Part shown: positions 11,794 to 20,840 of the stretch, one piece after another
Layout of the letters: each line of letters opens with the position of its first letter
Position numbering within the stretch: position 1 is the stretch's first letter
Source: Juglans regia
Lineage: Eukaryota > Streptophyta > Magnoliopsida > Fagales > Juglandaceae
Direction: 5' to 3'
Length of the DNA stretch: 64,000 bases
NCBI RefSeq assembly: GCF_001411555.2
Contig: NC_049903.1
Span: 17,899,234-17,963,233, forward strand
The notes under the pieces: model-generated
Told to the model about the DNA's origin: nothing
The model's database searches: none
Seen by the model: the letters and a program-made list of their open reading frames with translations, nothing else
Translations under genes and position numbers: made by a program

Positions 11794-11966
11794 GCTGGTT
11801 TGGTTATAACTTTCTCAAACTTCCATATAAAATATAATAAACGATTCAATTTTTTTAAATTTTAAAATAAAAATAATATTATAATAATATTTTATTCAAT
11901 TTTTAATAAAATATATTATCTCATTTCATTTTATCTGAACGAACTACATAACCAAACGAAGACTAA
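11794..11966. mobile_element. AT-rich MITE, copy B
   Basis: About 170 bp with good terminal inverted repeats: GGTTTGGTTAT at the left, and CGTTTGGTTAT on the minus strand at the right. The core (ATATAAAATATAATAAACGATTC and so on) matches copies A, C and E. No clean target duplication is visible. Confidence 0.7.
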
Positions 11967-11985
11967 GTTTGTTTTGAGTTGTGAG

Positions 11986-12147
11986 ATCTAGAGTGGAACT
12001 CTTGCAGGCTGGAAGTATGTTATTGGGGTTGAACCAACTCAGAGTCGCGTACAATATTATTGATCGATCTAGAGTGGAACTCTTGCTGGCTGGAAGTACG
12101 TTATTGGGCTTGAACCAGCTTAGAGTCGCGTACATTATTATTGAAAG
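11986..12147. repeat. 81-bp direct tandem duplication
   Basis: Two adjacent 81-bp units (11986-12066 and 12067-12147), each starting ATCTAGAGTGGAACTCTTGC and differing at only about eight positions. Because 81 is a multiple of three, a plus-strand frame reads through both copies as a 27-residue repeat (RSRVELL...LRVAY). I see no start context or homology that makes this a gene. Confidence 0.9.
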
Positions 12148-12527
12148 TTTTGGCCGATATGTAGTAGTAAAAAAGAATCAGTCATCTGTCTTTATAATTA
12201 TTAATATATTATCATCATGCCTTCTGGCACAGCAATATGCATGCCGGGCCGGCGCCCGGCAATACACAAAGGAACCAGCTCATTTGACCGAATAGTAGCG
12301 TAAAAAAATACAGCTTCTGGGCAAAAGTTCAAGGGATGAGAATGCGTACTGCATCCACCTTAATTATTTTTCTTTTGATCAATACAAAGAGCCTGCATAC
12401 AACAGAAAAACTATATACTAAATTCAACCAAGTAAAGAAAGCAAAGTACTACAGAAAACAGGAACGCATTATTTAATCTTGAAAACTGCAAGCATTAACC
12501 ACCATTATCTATGTCCCAATACTGGGA
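12148..12527. other. 3' flank of the aspartyl protease gene
   Basis: Non-coding AT-rich sequence that should hold the protease 3' UTR and polyadenylation site on the minus strand. A short GC-rich hairpin (GCCGGG at 12243-12248 pairing with CCCGGC at 12255-12260) stands out in otherwise AT-rich DNA. Confidence 0.5.
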
Positions 12528-13988
12528 TTATATTTTATGAAGTCCTTGAGCAGCTGCATACGAAGCACAGTCAATAGGTTGAAAGCCAACTCTCTCTTTC
12601 TTTAAGTCATAAACAACCTCCACGTTTTGCTGTTGGAAGCTCCCAAATACCCCAGCCGGCCCGTAATCACCATCATCCATGCTTCGGAACAGTAGGCATT
12701 TCACCACCGTCGAGTTACTTGGGGCTCCCATGGCGTAGAAGTGATTTCCTTGAGGTAAAATAAGGCTCGTGTTTTTTATGAAATGGAAAGTTATTGTAGG
12801 AAGGAGATCATCCATAATGTTATTATTCGTACATGGAACTCTATAACAAAGATCAAAACCTGTTCTCATCTCCATATCCATGGCTCTAGGATAAGATATT
12901 TCTGATTGCAGAAGTGAAAGAAGTTGTGAGTACAATGGCTCAGGAAGGTGAGTATAAGTGGTTCCCGAATCTATCAACATGGCCCCATTACCTTGCAAAT
13001 CAAAATCACTCAACTTCAATGGCACTTTGATTGCACTGACATTGCCTACAGATATGGCCTCTAGACCAATATAGTAGTAGTTTGGATACATGGGGCTCTT
13101 CAACATTGGGGTGAATTGTAAGTAGTCTTTAGAAGAAATGGCAGCATCTCCCACAACTAATGGGCTTGATATATTAGGGTTATTTGCAAATTTAAAGGCT
13201 AAGAAGCAGTGGGAGAAGCCCTTTTGCAGGAACCCTAGTTGTGAAGGAAGAGAAAGTGCACCCCTACCAAACCCTGCAATGCCAATAGGTTCTCTATATG
13301 TAGAACCAACGCACCCAAAACAAAACTTTGGGGTTTCTCTAGTGACAGAACTAGGCTTATTAGTTCCATGAACCCTAAGTGTATCCCTAGTAAGTGTCCC
13401 AGTGACAACCCCACCTGCACCATAGGTATAAGCAAATGAAGGGCATGGTCTGGGGCACGTGGCTTTGAGAAGGGTAAGCAACGAGCATCCAGCCATAGTG
13501 CAAGGATCAAGATAACTATCTGAGCTATGGACATTGACGCAGAAGGAGCTGCCACAAAGATCCCTAGCTGATGAAGAAGAAAAAGAGGGAGAGAAATTGG
13601 CTGTCAACTTATTGTTCCTGTAGTCATCACAATCTATGCAATCGAATGTTAGATTCCCACAAGGAACCCAGGTAAGGTCACTCCCCGTATCCACGTATAC
13701 TTGAATGATTTGTGCAGGTGTCCCCAAATTAAGAGATATTAAATACCCATCTCTAACCCCCCTCAGCGGCTCCATCATGTCTGAGACTTCCGATGGTCTC
13801 TTTGCTGAGTTCCTATAGGAGGCTTTTGGAGAAGGAAGGGAGGTCCTAGAACGAGTCATACCAAGGACCAGTACTGAATTAGGGTTTCTCTGCTGTTCGG
13901 CTTGAGTTTGGCCAATATTCAACATTATTGGTAAGAGTAGAAGGAATATGAGAAAGCTGGCAGTTGTGAACGGTGATATTGTGGCCAT
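12528..13988 (-). CDS. Pepsin-like aspartyl protease, plant A1B (nepenthesin-type) family
   Basis: Intronless 486-residue protein. The only sensible start is the ATG at 13986-13988: the frame stays open upstream but has no ATG there, and it crosses the TATA box. Residues 1-30 form a signal peptide with hydrophobic core FLIFLLLLPIML, so the protein enters the secretory pathway. The catalytic motifs are VDTGSDLTWVPC (Asp100) and LIDSGTTYTHL (Asp340). A Cys-rich insert between about 110 and 190 (CIDC, CGSSFC, DPCTMAGC, CPRPCPSF) and FCFGCVGS mark the plant nepenthesin-like A1B group. GIAGFGRGALSLPSQL and the C-terminal FGSFQQQNVEVVYDLKKERVGF are typical of the family. It probably cleaves extracellular or vacuolar proteins. 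It resembles the Arabidopsis At5g45120/At4g16563-like subgroup, judged from memory. No stops or frameshifts; length is normal. Confidence 0.93.
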   Translation of the reverse strand: MATISPFTTASFLIFLLLLPIMLNIGQTQAEQQRNPNSVLVLGMTRSRTSLPSPKASYRNSAKRPSEVSDMMEPLRGVRDGYLISLNLGTPAQIIQVYVDTGSDLTWVPCGNLTFDCIDCDDYRNNKLTANFSPSFSSSSARDLCGSSFCVNVHSSDSYLDPCTMAGCSLLTLLKATCPRPCPSFAYTYGAGGVVTGTLTRDTLRVHGTNKPSSVTRETPKFCFGCVGSTYREPIGIAGFGRGALSLPSQLGFLQKGFSHCFLAFKFANNPNISSPLVVGDAAISSKDYLQFTPMLKSPMYPNYYYIGLEAISVGNVSAIKVPLKLSDFDLQGNGAMLIDSGTTYTHLPEPLYSQLLSLLQSEISYPRAMDMEMRTGFDLCYRVPCTNNNIMDDLLPTITFHFIKNTSLILPQGNHFYAMGAPSNSTVVKCLLFRSMDDGDYGPAGVFGSFQQQNVEVVYDLKKERVGFQPIDCASYAAAQGLHKI

Positions 13989-14051
13989 CGTGGCTAGTTT
14001 CAATTTAATTTCTTGGTGTATGTTGAGATCAGTAGGCGTGCTTAGTGAGAG

Positions 14052-14062
14052 GTATTTATAGA
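14052..14062 (-). promoter_or_regulatory. TATA box of the aspartyl protease gene
   Basis: On the minus strand the sequence reads CTATAAATACC, a strong plant TATA box, 65-75 bp upstream of the ATG at 13988. That spacing predicts transcription start near 14020-14030 and a 5' UTR of roughly 30-45 bases. It also argues against any start codon further upstream. Confidence 0.75.
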
Positions 14063-14205
14063 ACACAAGTATCGATATCTAATATTGAAGTTAACAAGCC
14101 GAAATTAAAGTTTTATTAAATATATGTATATGCAGTGAGCTGACAGTACCTCTCCATTAATATGAGCCGCATATAAAATTAGATTTTTAATCAACACACC
14201 CTAGT

Positions 14206-14395
14206 TTGGTTACCCATTTTCAGATGAGATGATATATTTTGTTAAAAGTTATAAAATATTATTATAATATAATTTTAAAAGTTGAATTGTTTATTATATT
14301 TTGTGTGGGAGCTTGGAAGAATTGTAATGATTATATAAGAAGAGATGAGATGCGATCGTTTGGTTTTGTGTAATCAAACCAACCTATCTTTTGTG
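14206..14395. mobile_element. AT-rich MITE, copy C (inverted relative to B)
   Basis: About 190 bp with ends AGTTTGGTTACCC and, on the minus strand, GGTTGGTTTGATTACAC. The core reads in the opposite orientation to copies A, B and E (GTTGAATTGTTTATTATATTTTGTG). It sits about 150 bp upstream of the protease TATA box and could contribute promoter-proximal sequence. Confidence 0.65.
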
Positions 14396-14609
14396 GTATG
14401 CTTTTTTCAGGTCTGAGATCACTCGAATCCTCTTGACTGCAAATAATTTATATTGGTCATCAAATTGGGAGAGTTTTTCCTTTAATTACTTTGCGGGAAC
14501 ACATTGCCAAGGGATATAAATATAACCCACATAGAGTGGATAGGTTATGAAGATAGTTATCATTGTCGTTAAATCCCACATTAGCTATTTATTAAGAGTG
14601 GGCTTAATA

Positions 14610-15423
14610 GGACCTGGAGGGAGATGATAGGCATCTGGTTTAGGCGTGCAACACGATCCACTCAAAAAGGTATTTTGTTTGGCATTATCCCATCAATTGT
14701 GACTTGGAGACTTTGGATGAGACATGGTAAAACGAGAATGGAAGGCTATAATGAGGCCTTTGAATATGTTTGGTATTCTATCAAATTCTGGTTGGCTAAC
14801 ATCATTCAAGGGATTAATAAGGTTACTCATATAAATAGGGGTGGATATGGATGTGATTAAAAATCTGAACTTACCTTTGATCCCTTTGAAAAAGAAAGAT
14901 GTAAGGGTGGTTTATTGGTGTAAACCAGAAGCAAGTCGATACAAACTAAATGTTGATGAGAGCAGTGTAGGGAATCCGGGGCAAACAGGTGCAGGTGGCT
15001 TAATCAGGGATGAGAGTGATAATGTTCTTACTACTTTTTTGGTTTCTCTTGGGTATGATACTAATAATTTTGCTGAGTTGAGAGCCGTTTTGGAGGGTTT
15101 GAAACGTTGTAACATGCTCGATATAATTGAAGTGGATATTGAAACTGCTATAAGGGATTGATTTATGAGTGAATCATATTTATAGAGAGGGTAATGCTCC
15201 AACGAACTTTTTAGGCAAACAGGGTACTCAAAACGTTACTAGAGATTGAAGTTCTTTGCAACAGATGCCTAGAATTTTAAGGACTTTGATCAGAACTGAT
15301 AAGATTGGTTTACCTTATTTGAGAGTTTCTTAGTCTTATGGTTTCATTGGTTGGTTTTTGGGATTGTTTGTAACCATATCTTTTATATGTTAGAGGAGCT
15401 TATTTATTAAAAAAAAGAAAAAG
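14610..15423 (+). mobile_element. 5'-truncated L1 LINE with 17-bp target duplication
   Basis: The insertion contains only the 3' end of an L1 ORF2 (RNase H part) and a poly(A) tract at 15409-15422. It is flanked by TAAGAGTGGGCTTAATA (14593-14609) and TAAGAGTAGGCTTTATA (15424-15440), matching at 15 of 17 positions. Long target duplication, poly(A) tail and severe 5' truncation are the signature of target-primed reverse transcription. Confidence 0.85.
14620..15160 (+). pseudogene. L1 ORF2 remnant: RNase H domain
   Basis: Reading along the plus strand there is an upstream linker (GYNEAFEYVWYSIKFWLANII), then, in another frame, the RNase H fold: VYWCKPEASRYKLNVDESSVGNPG with the first catalytic Asp, then GAGGLIRDESDNVLTTF, then NFAELRAVLEGLKRC with the catalytic Glu, then IIEVDIET. 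The frame is lost soon after and the rest of RNase H is missing. Plant L1 elements carry this RNase H at the C terminus of ORF2. It has no reverse transcriptase and cannot move by itself. Confidence 0.8.
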
Positions 15424-15460
15424 TAAGAGTAGGCTTTATATATAAAGAATTGTTACAAAG

Positions 15461-15620
15461 AAGCTTTACACCACACATCTCCACTTAACTAACATGTGAT
15501 TTGTTATTTTTGTCCTTATATTTAAATACATATATTTAAGCATTAAGATAGAAGAACAATTTTTTTTTTTTTTAAATTACATATTGATTAGGTGATAGTG
15601 TGTGGTCATGTAAGGCATTC
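15461..15620. mobile_element. Small MITE with TTACACCACACA ends, copy 1
   Basis: About 160 bp with long imperfect inverted ends: GCTTTACACCACACATC at the left and, on the minus strand, GCCTTACATGACCACACAC at the right. The core (TTTTTGTCCTTATATTTAAA and so on) recurs at about 61755-61915. Non-coding. Confidence 0.6.
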
Positions 15621-16605
15621 AATTTCTCTTCTATCTGTTGGGATTATAGCAAAAGTGTTGCTAGCTAGCCCTTACCTTAGGTTCTTGCACATCATGCAAG
15701 ATAGGATTCCTTTTTTTTTGTTTTTCGGCGAGTAAATTCAATTATATATGATTCTAGTAGTGGTATATAAGTACTGTGTACCTGCAGATACAAAGGATAT
15801 TATAAAGAAACTAACACCATAAACTCCTTAGCCTAGTGATCTGTAAAACGCCACTATAAGTACTACATCCGGAAAGGCTAACATGTTAGGCATAGACTAG
15901 CTAGAAATCCTCTATATATATATATATAGTGTATCTTTGTTCAAATCTTTAAAAGTTGCATGTATATTTTATTATATTTGTGCCGCATCTGTGCGTGATT
16001 TTAGTTTTTCAATATATAATATCGAAAAATTACTGTTATATATCTATTCATTACATTACATTGTATGCCTTATATTGATATTTTGCTTTATGGATCTAAT
16101 ATTTAATTTAAGCATAAGTAGTAGTACTAGTAATTATTTGATTAATTGATCATTGAGCCATTAATTATATATATCTATTATACTAATGATCTATAATTAA
16201 GTCTACTAATCTATATGATATTCCAATTGTGTAAAATTGGTGCAAATTACAATATAATAACAGGTAATGATCATATAATTTCAAGCAATTATGCCGCTTT
16301 GGCAGCTCGTATCGAGATGAATTAAGCGTGAATTTGCTTAGCTAACACCGTGATGAAGAGGAGAAGAAACGTAATTAAAATGCTAACGAAGCTAAATGAC
16401 GATAAAGATAATATTAATGTATATGTGTTTATTCTACATTATAAGTATAATGAATTAATAGCGTCAAAAGCGCAAAAAGGGGTAATTAATTAGTGATTCA
16501 TCTCAACTCATCTCACCTCAACTCACTATTCAAATAGAACCTAAGATTTAATTAATTAACTTGATCGATGTGGTAGGCTTAAATGAATCTTAACCTAAGA
16601 TATAA
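15621..16605. other. AT-rich intergenic DNA
   Basis: No supported gene. It has a short TA run at about 15914-15929, AT-rich sequence and, at about 16497-16545, a fragment with repeated CATCTCAACTCAT words that looks like a broken MITE end. Confidence 0.5.
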
Positions 16606-16948
16606 GGATGTTTGAAAAAGTTTTTCATCTTATCTAATCTCATTCCAAATATCATTTAAATACAAACACTTTCAAACTAATTATCACAATTTTTTCAAAC
16701 TAATAATTACAATTTTCCCAAACTTTCAGATAAAAAACAAAAAAAATAATTCAAATTTTCAAAATAAAAATTATATTAAAAAATTATATTCTAACAACAT
16801 TTTAATTTTATAGTATTTTTTATTTAAATTTTTCTCTATTCTTTTCCAAAATCAAATAAATACTTAAATCAAACTATCTTACTACTATTCACAAATTATC
16901 GTACTATTATTCACAAAATTTTCATTTCATCTCATTCCCCAAGCATCC
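16606..16948. mobile_element. MITE-like element with GGATGTTTG ends, copy D
   Basis: About 340 bp. The left end GGATGTTTGAAAAAG and the right end, read on the minus strand as GGATGCTTGGGGAATG, match over about nine of ten outer bases. The core is AT-rich and related in composition to the other MITEs but the ends differ, so it is probably a separate family. No certain target duplication. Confidence 0.5.
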
Positions 16949-16955
16949 TCTTGAC

Positions 16956-17165
16956 TCGTTTGTTTTCACAATTTCTCTCAACTCATCTCATCTCATATCA
17001 TTTAATTATTATAATTTTTTCAATTTTCCACATAAAATAAAATAAACAATTCAACTTTTTCTAATCCCAAAACAAAAATAATATTAAAAAAATATATTCT
17101 AAAAATATTTTATTCAACTTTTAACTTTAATCTGATCAACTCATCTCATCTGTGAAAACAAATGA
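16956..17165. mobile_element. AT-rich MITE, copy E, with intact ends
   Basis: A 210-bp element. The ends are TCGTTTGTTTTCACA and, on the minus strand, TCATTTGTTTTCACA (14 of 15 identical). It is flanked by a 3-bp duplication GAC at 16953-16955 and 17166-17168. The core shares the CAACTCATCTCATCT and AAAATAATATTAAAAA words with copies A-C. This is the best preserved copy and sets the target duplication at 3 bp. Confidence 0.8.
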
Positions 17166-17559
17166 GACCACACATGATAAAGTGATCAACAATATAGTAA
17201 CTTAGGTGATGCCAAATGCAATCACAAGCAAAATATGCAAGGACTTTTCATTTGATATCAAGATCTGGCTAACAAGTTCGTCATTTGGTATTTAATTTGT
17301 ATTCCAAAATTGCTTATTAACTACTACAACATAATGCAGTTTTTATGATGGATGAAATCGCCACAAAATGTTTTGCATGACGGTTAAAAACTGTCCATTT
17401 ACCGACACAACAACCGCATCACGAAATATATATTGTGTTAGTTTACTATTCATCCATCACTAAAAAATATTTTTTTATGACAAATTGAAATCTGTGGTTC
17501 AATTTATTATGCGAATGTGATGACCAACTACTTTTGATGGTCCATTTTTGTCATAGAAA

Positions 17560-17965
17560 GTACGAGCAAACATATGTCTACATGTTCAAACGAGAATCGA
17601 TTTGTTTATGGCTGACTCACATTCGAACATTATTTTCTAACATTCGATTATGTTAGTGTGAATGAACAGTTAGTAAAACACGTTAGCATGTATACATCGT
17701 TCGAACGTTGGCAATGTGACATTAGAATGCTACAATATTTTTAGTTCGAACGTCAGTTATCATTAGTTCGAACGTGAGGAGATACACATTCGGATGTGCA
17801 AGGCTACGATTGCACGTTGTACAACACTATATGTTTGAACGTGATATTCTATTTTCGGACGTTGATGCTTTTGAATGTTTACCATCGCAAGTATCAACTG
17901 ATTGCGGTTCGGACATTTTTGATCGTGTGTGGTTTACATTCGAATGTAAATTCAATCATAATTAA
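17560..17965. repeat. TTCGAACG palindrome array 1
   Basis: About a dozen copies or variants of ACGTTCGAACGT, a perfect 12-bp palindrome, in 400 bp. Examples are CGTTCGAACGTTGG at about 17700 and TAGTTCGAACGTGAGG at about 17765. Variants with CATTCGAACA or GTTTGAACG are mixed in. CACTA elements have such subterminal repeats as binding sites for their TNPA-type protein; that role here is inferred. Confidence 0.8.
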
Positions 17966-18117
17966 TAAATAGATAAAATTAGATATTACACTAAGTATCC
18001 AAATTGTATCATGCCAAATAATAGACAATCTTTGAAAATTGTTTGAGACTTAGGCTACAAAATAAAATCATATGAAAAAGATAAAAATTATTTGAAACAT
18101 AGATTAAAGTTCATTTC

Positions 18118-18521
18118 TTCTTATTTTCCCGACCATCGAGATCCTCCTGCAGTGACATCCCGCATTTCATGTAGACCAACATCTCCCTCTATATTTGTTC
18201 TTACACTTCAATACATGTTCTTTCCTTCTACTCTCTTTACTGCTCCTGTAAACCCTTCTCCAACTTTGACTATCGAGACAGGAGATCCTCCAACTCTTGC
18301 TGTCTTGCCTTCATTTGCTCAATCTCTGGGCACACAATGTCCAAATATTTGTTAAGATTATTCACTCTTGAATCCAAAGTCGTGGAGGATGAACTGACAC
18401 GCATGAAAGAACTTCCCAATCCTCTCACCAAACCAGACTTGGTCCCGAGGATCTGGATAAATATGTCAATGTTACTAGGAGATGATTCTTTAGAAGCAGA
18501 CTATAGCTCAATCATTTTCTC
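18118..18521 (-). pseudogene. Transposase_24-like C-terminal exon of a CACTA element (broken)
   Basis: Read on the minus strand from a splice acceptor (TTATTGTAG, exon start 18521). It opens EKMIEL, then SKESSPSNIDIFIQILGTKSGLVRGLG, a conserved block of plant En/Spm ORF1-type proteins (Transposase_24). A coiled-coil-prone stretch follows (NNLNKYLDIVCPEIEQMKARQQELEDLLSR). An in-frame stop follows EKMIEL and the tail has degenerated. The homologous exon at 62914-63264 aligns along its length, which confirms the reading. The upstream exons, expected to the right, have been lost or replaced by the copia fragment at 18640. Confidence 0.65.
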
Positions 18522-18639
18522 CTACAATAACTACAAAAACTACAATAAGTAACAAAAAAATAAAAAATAGTGGAAAAACCTGCAAAACAAATGATATCTA
18601 TAATGACATAATGGTTTGAAAACTAAATTTAACTATATA

Positions 18640-19254
18640 AGGTTTCCAGGATCTCCCAAGCATCATGGGAAGACTCAATTGATCACTTGTGACAAAGGGG
18701 CAAAAACAATTGAGCTATTGAGCCAACCAAGGATTAGTTGGTCAATGCATAGCCATTGTGCTACTGCAGGATTGGGTTGCAATGTGTCATCCTCATTGAT
18801 GGTGTGGTCGAGGGACACTAAACTTCATTCTTAACGTAGCGAATGAGCCCCCAGGGCCATGTAGGATAGGCACTGTCTATGCCTTCCACAAGAGATGGTT
18901 GATGCTAGCTTTATGGAGATGTTTGGCAAATGGGTGTGGCTTGGGGAAAAAGGGAGTGAAGCAAGATTATCCATAGGCAAGACGGAAGAGGTGGAGGCGA
19001 ATTCCATTGGTAATAACTTGTGGGCATTTGATACCATGTAGGGAAATTAGCCTGCCTCATATATGAGGTTCTTGTATTGATTTATAGAGGAATTTACAAA
19101 TGTCAACTATGAGTATACAACTGTGTTACCATCTAGACAATTAGCCATAGAAGGAAAGTAAATATTATAGTATCAATTTTGCATAATATTGGCAAAATCA
19201 TGGTAGCATCTATGGTAGTCAATACTAAAGGAATATTGCCTTGTTGCCTTGTCA
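18640..19254 (-). mobile_element. Ty1/copia fragment: 5' LTR, primer site and start of gag
   Basis: On the minus strand an LTR-like segment (about 19254 to 19036, ending CCCTACA) is followed directly by TGGTATCAAATGCC, a primer binding site of initiator-tRNA-Met type (TGGTATCA). A gag start then begins at about 19037: MVSNAHKLLPMEF, then HLPNISIKLASTIS, and in another frame APLSQV and HDAWEILETY. These are recognisable N-terminal copia gag motifs. Everything downstream of 18640 is missing. It has frameshifts and is inserted within the CACTA complex. Confidence 0.6.
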
Positions 19255-19689
19255 GTTAGAACTTATTGTTTCTAAAACTTTGCAAATGGGAAAAAGTTTG
19301 TGCAGATTAAAATTTTCACGTTCAAACAAAAATTTTAAAATGTTCAAATGGAAAATAAAAAGTAGGATGCATAGATGACGACTTTAGCTGCTATTAAAAG
19401 ATTATTTATTAATGGAACAATGCCATTTTATTGTTCTCAACTTGTTACAACGATGTTTCCCGCTGTAAAACAAAAATCCAATCAATTTATAGATCAATTA
19501 CGTAATTTAGTTTTATTGCAACTTGGTCTCTCTTAGACCTTACAATTGTGGATCTTCAATATTTTATATCTTGTACAAACTACCAAATTTTTCATTGATA
19601 TATTCATTTTTTTTTTGTTTGATCTTGAACTAAACTTGATCGAAATCAATTATAATTTTAATAAATTTTGTTATTAGTTAACCGTGCGC
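19255..19689. other. Non-coding interval within the CACTA complex
   Basis: AT-rich, no supported gene. It presumably belonged to the host CACTA element before the copia insertion. Confidence 0.35.
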
Positions 19690-20655
19690 ATGTAAACATT
19701 TTCGAATGTTTCTACATTAACGCTTGCACCTAAAGTTTTAGGATCAATGTTCGAACGTACGTGTGCACAATGGGAAATTAAAACAATACACGTTCGAACG
19801 TTAGTAAGATAATGTTTGAATGTTACGTGGCAATAAGTACATAGTTCGAACGACTCAAAATCATTTTCACCAAAACTTAGAAACCAATCATTGCTACTCT
19901 GCTGTCTAACGTCTCCAGTGCCGCCATTCAATGCCTCCAAACCCTAACGACAACGTTAGTTCCCCTCTCCTATGATTTTTATAGTGTTTTCAATTGAATT
20001 TAAGTGGACTTTAGTGTGAACCAAAACCCATTTTGGTCTTGGGAATTTAGTCATTTTTCAGCCACCGTGGCCGGCTAATGGCCACCGTAGGAAAGCTACA
20101 CTAAGTGTACCTTTCATTTCTACAGTGGCCATTTCTCCAATAGTGGTGTGGTTGGGGAGATCGGAGATGGCTCATTCGACTCAACCAACTCTGAAATCTC
20201 CATAATTTTTATGTTTGCACATACGTATGTACGATCAAATGTAATTAGTACTTGTAATTAACATTCGAACGTAGATAGATATGCTCGAACGTAATGTTTA
20301 CATGCAAATGTTATATTCACACATTCGAACATAGTTTGAGTGTTATATTTGACTATTCGAACATATCTATTACATACAAATGTAATTTACTTACATTTGC
20401 ACAAAGTGATTTAGTTCTAACATTAGGAATTAATGTTTGAATGGTAGACACTATCTATGTTTGAACCGTAACATATTTACGCTCAAGCATTAATTGTTAT
20501 ATGCACACATGATTTTTCACGTTCACTTATAACCTTGTAGTTCAAACGTAAATTACTCTTGTTCAAACGTATATGTTGATGCTCAAATATTCTGAGAAAT
20601 AATTTGAATTTTATTTATCGTAGTTCGAACATACATTCAAACACATATTTTAATC
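19690..20655. repeat. TTCGAACG palindrome arrays 2 and 3
   Basis: Two sub-clusters (about 19690-19860 and 20260-20650) of the same motif and its variants (ACACGTTCGAACGTTAG near 19790, TTCGAACGACTC near 19847, ACATTCGAACGTAG near 20262). A 400-bp gap between them contains a G/C-richer section (GCCACCGTGGCCGGC near 20061) without a clear frame. Confidence 0.7.
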
Positions 20656-20840
20656 AATCACGTTAATAAATAAGTCTTAAGTATTATATAATGAAATGAG
20701 TAATGAATTTATTTATGTGTTTTTAGCAGGACATCTCTCATAAGTGCACTACACGAAAACATGTTTGGGAAGGAACCCTAGACAATTTAAGGATTAGCGT
20801 TTGAATAATTATGACTAAAAGCGAGATCAAGATCGACGAG

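Noticed and set aside
13138..13555. Open frames overlapping the aspartyl protease
   Set aside because: Shadow frames of the real gene, on the opposite strand or out of frame, without homology.
19674..19940. 88-codon minus-strand frame
   Set aside because: Covers the TTCGAACG array; the open frame results from the repeat composition.
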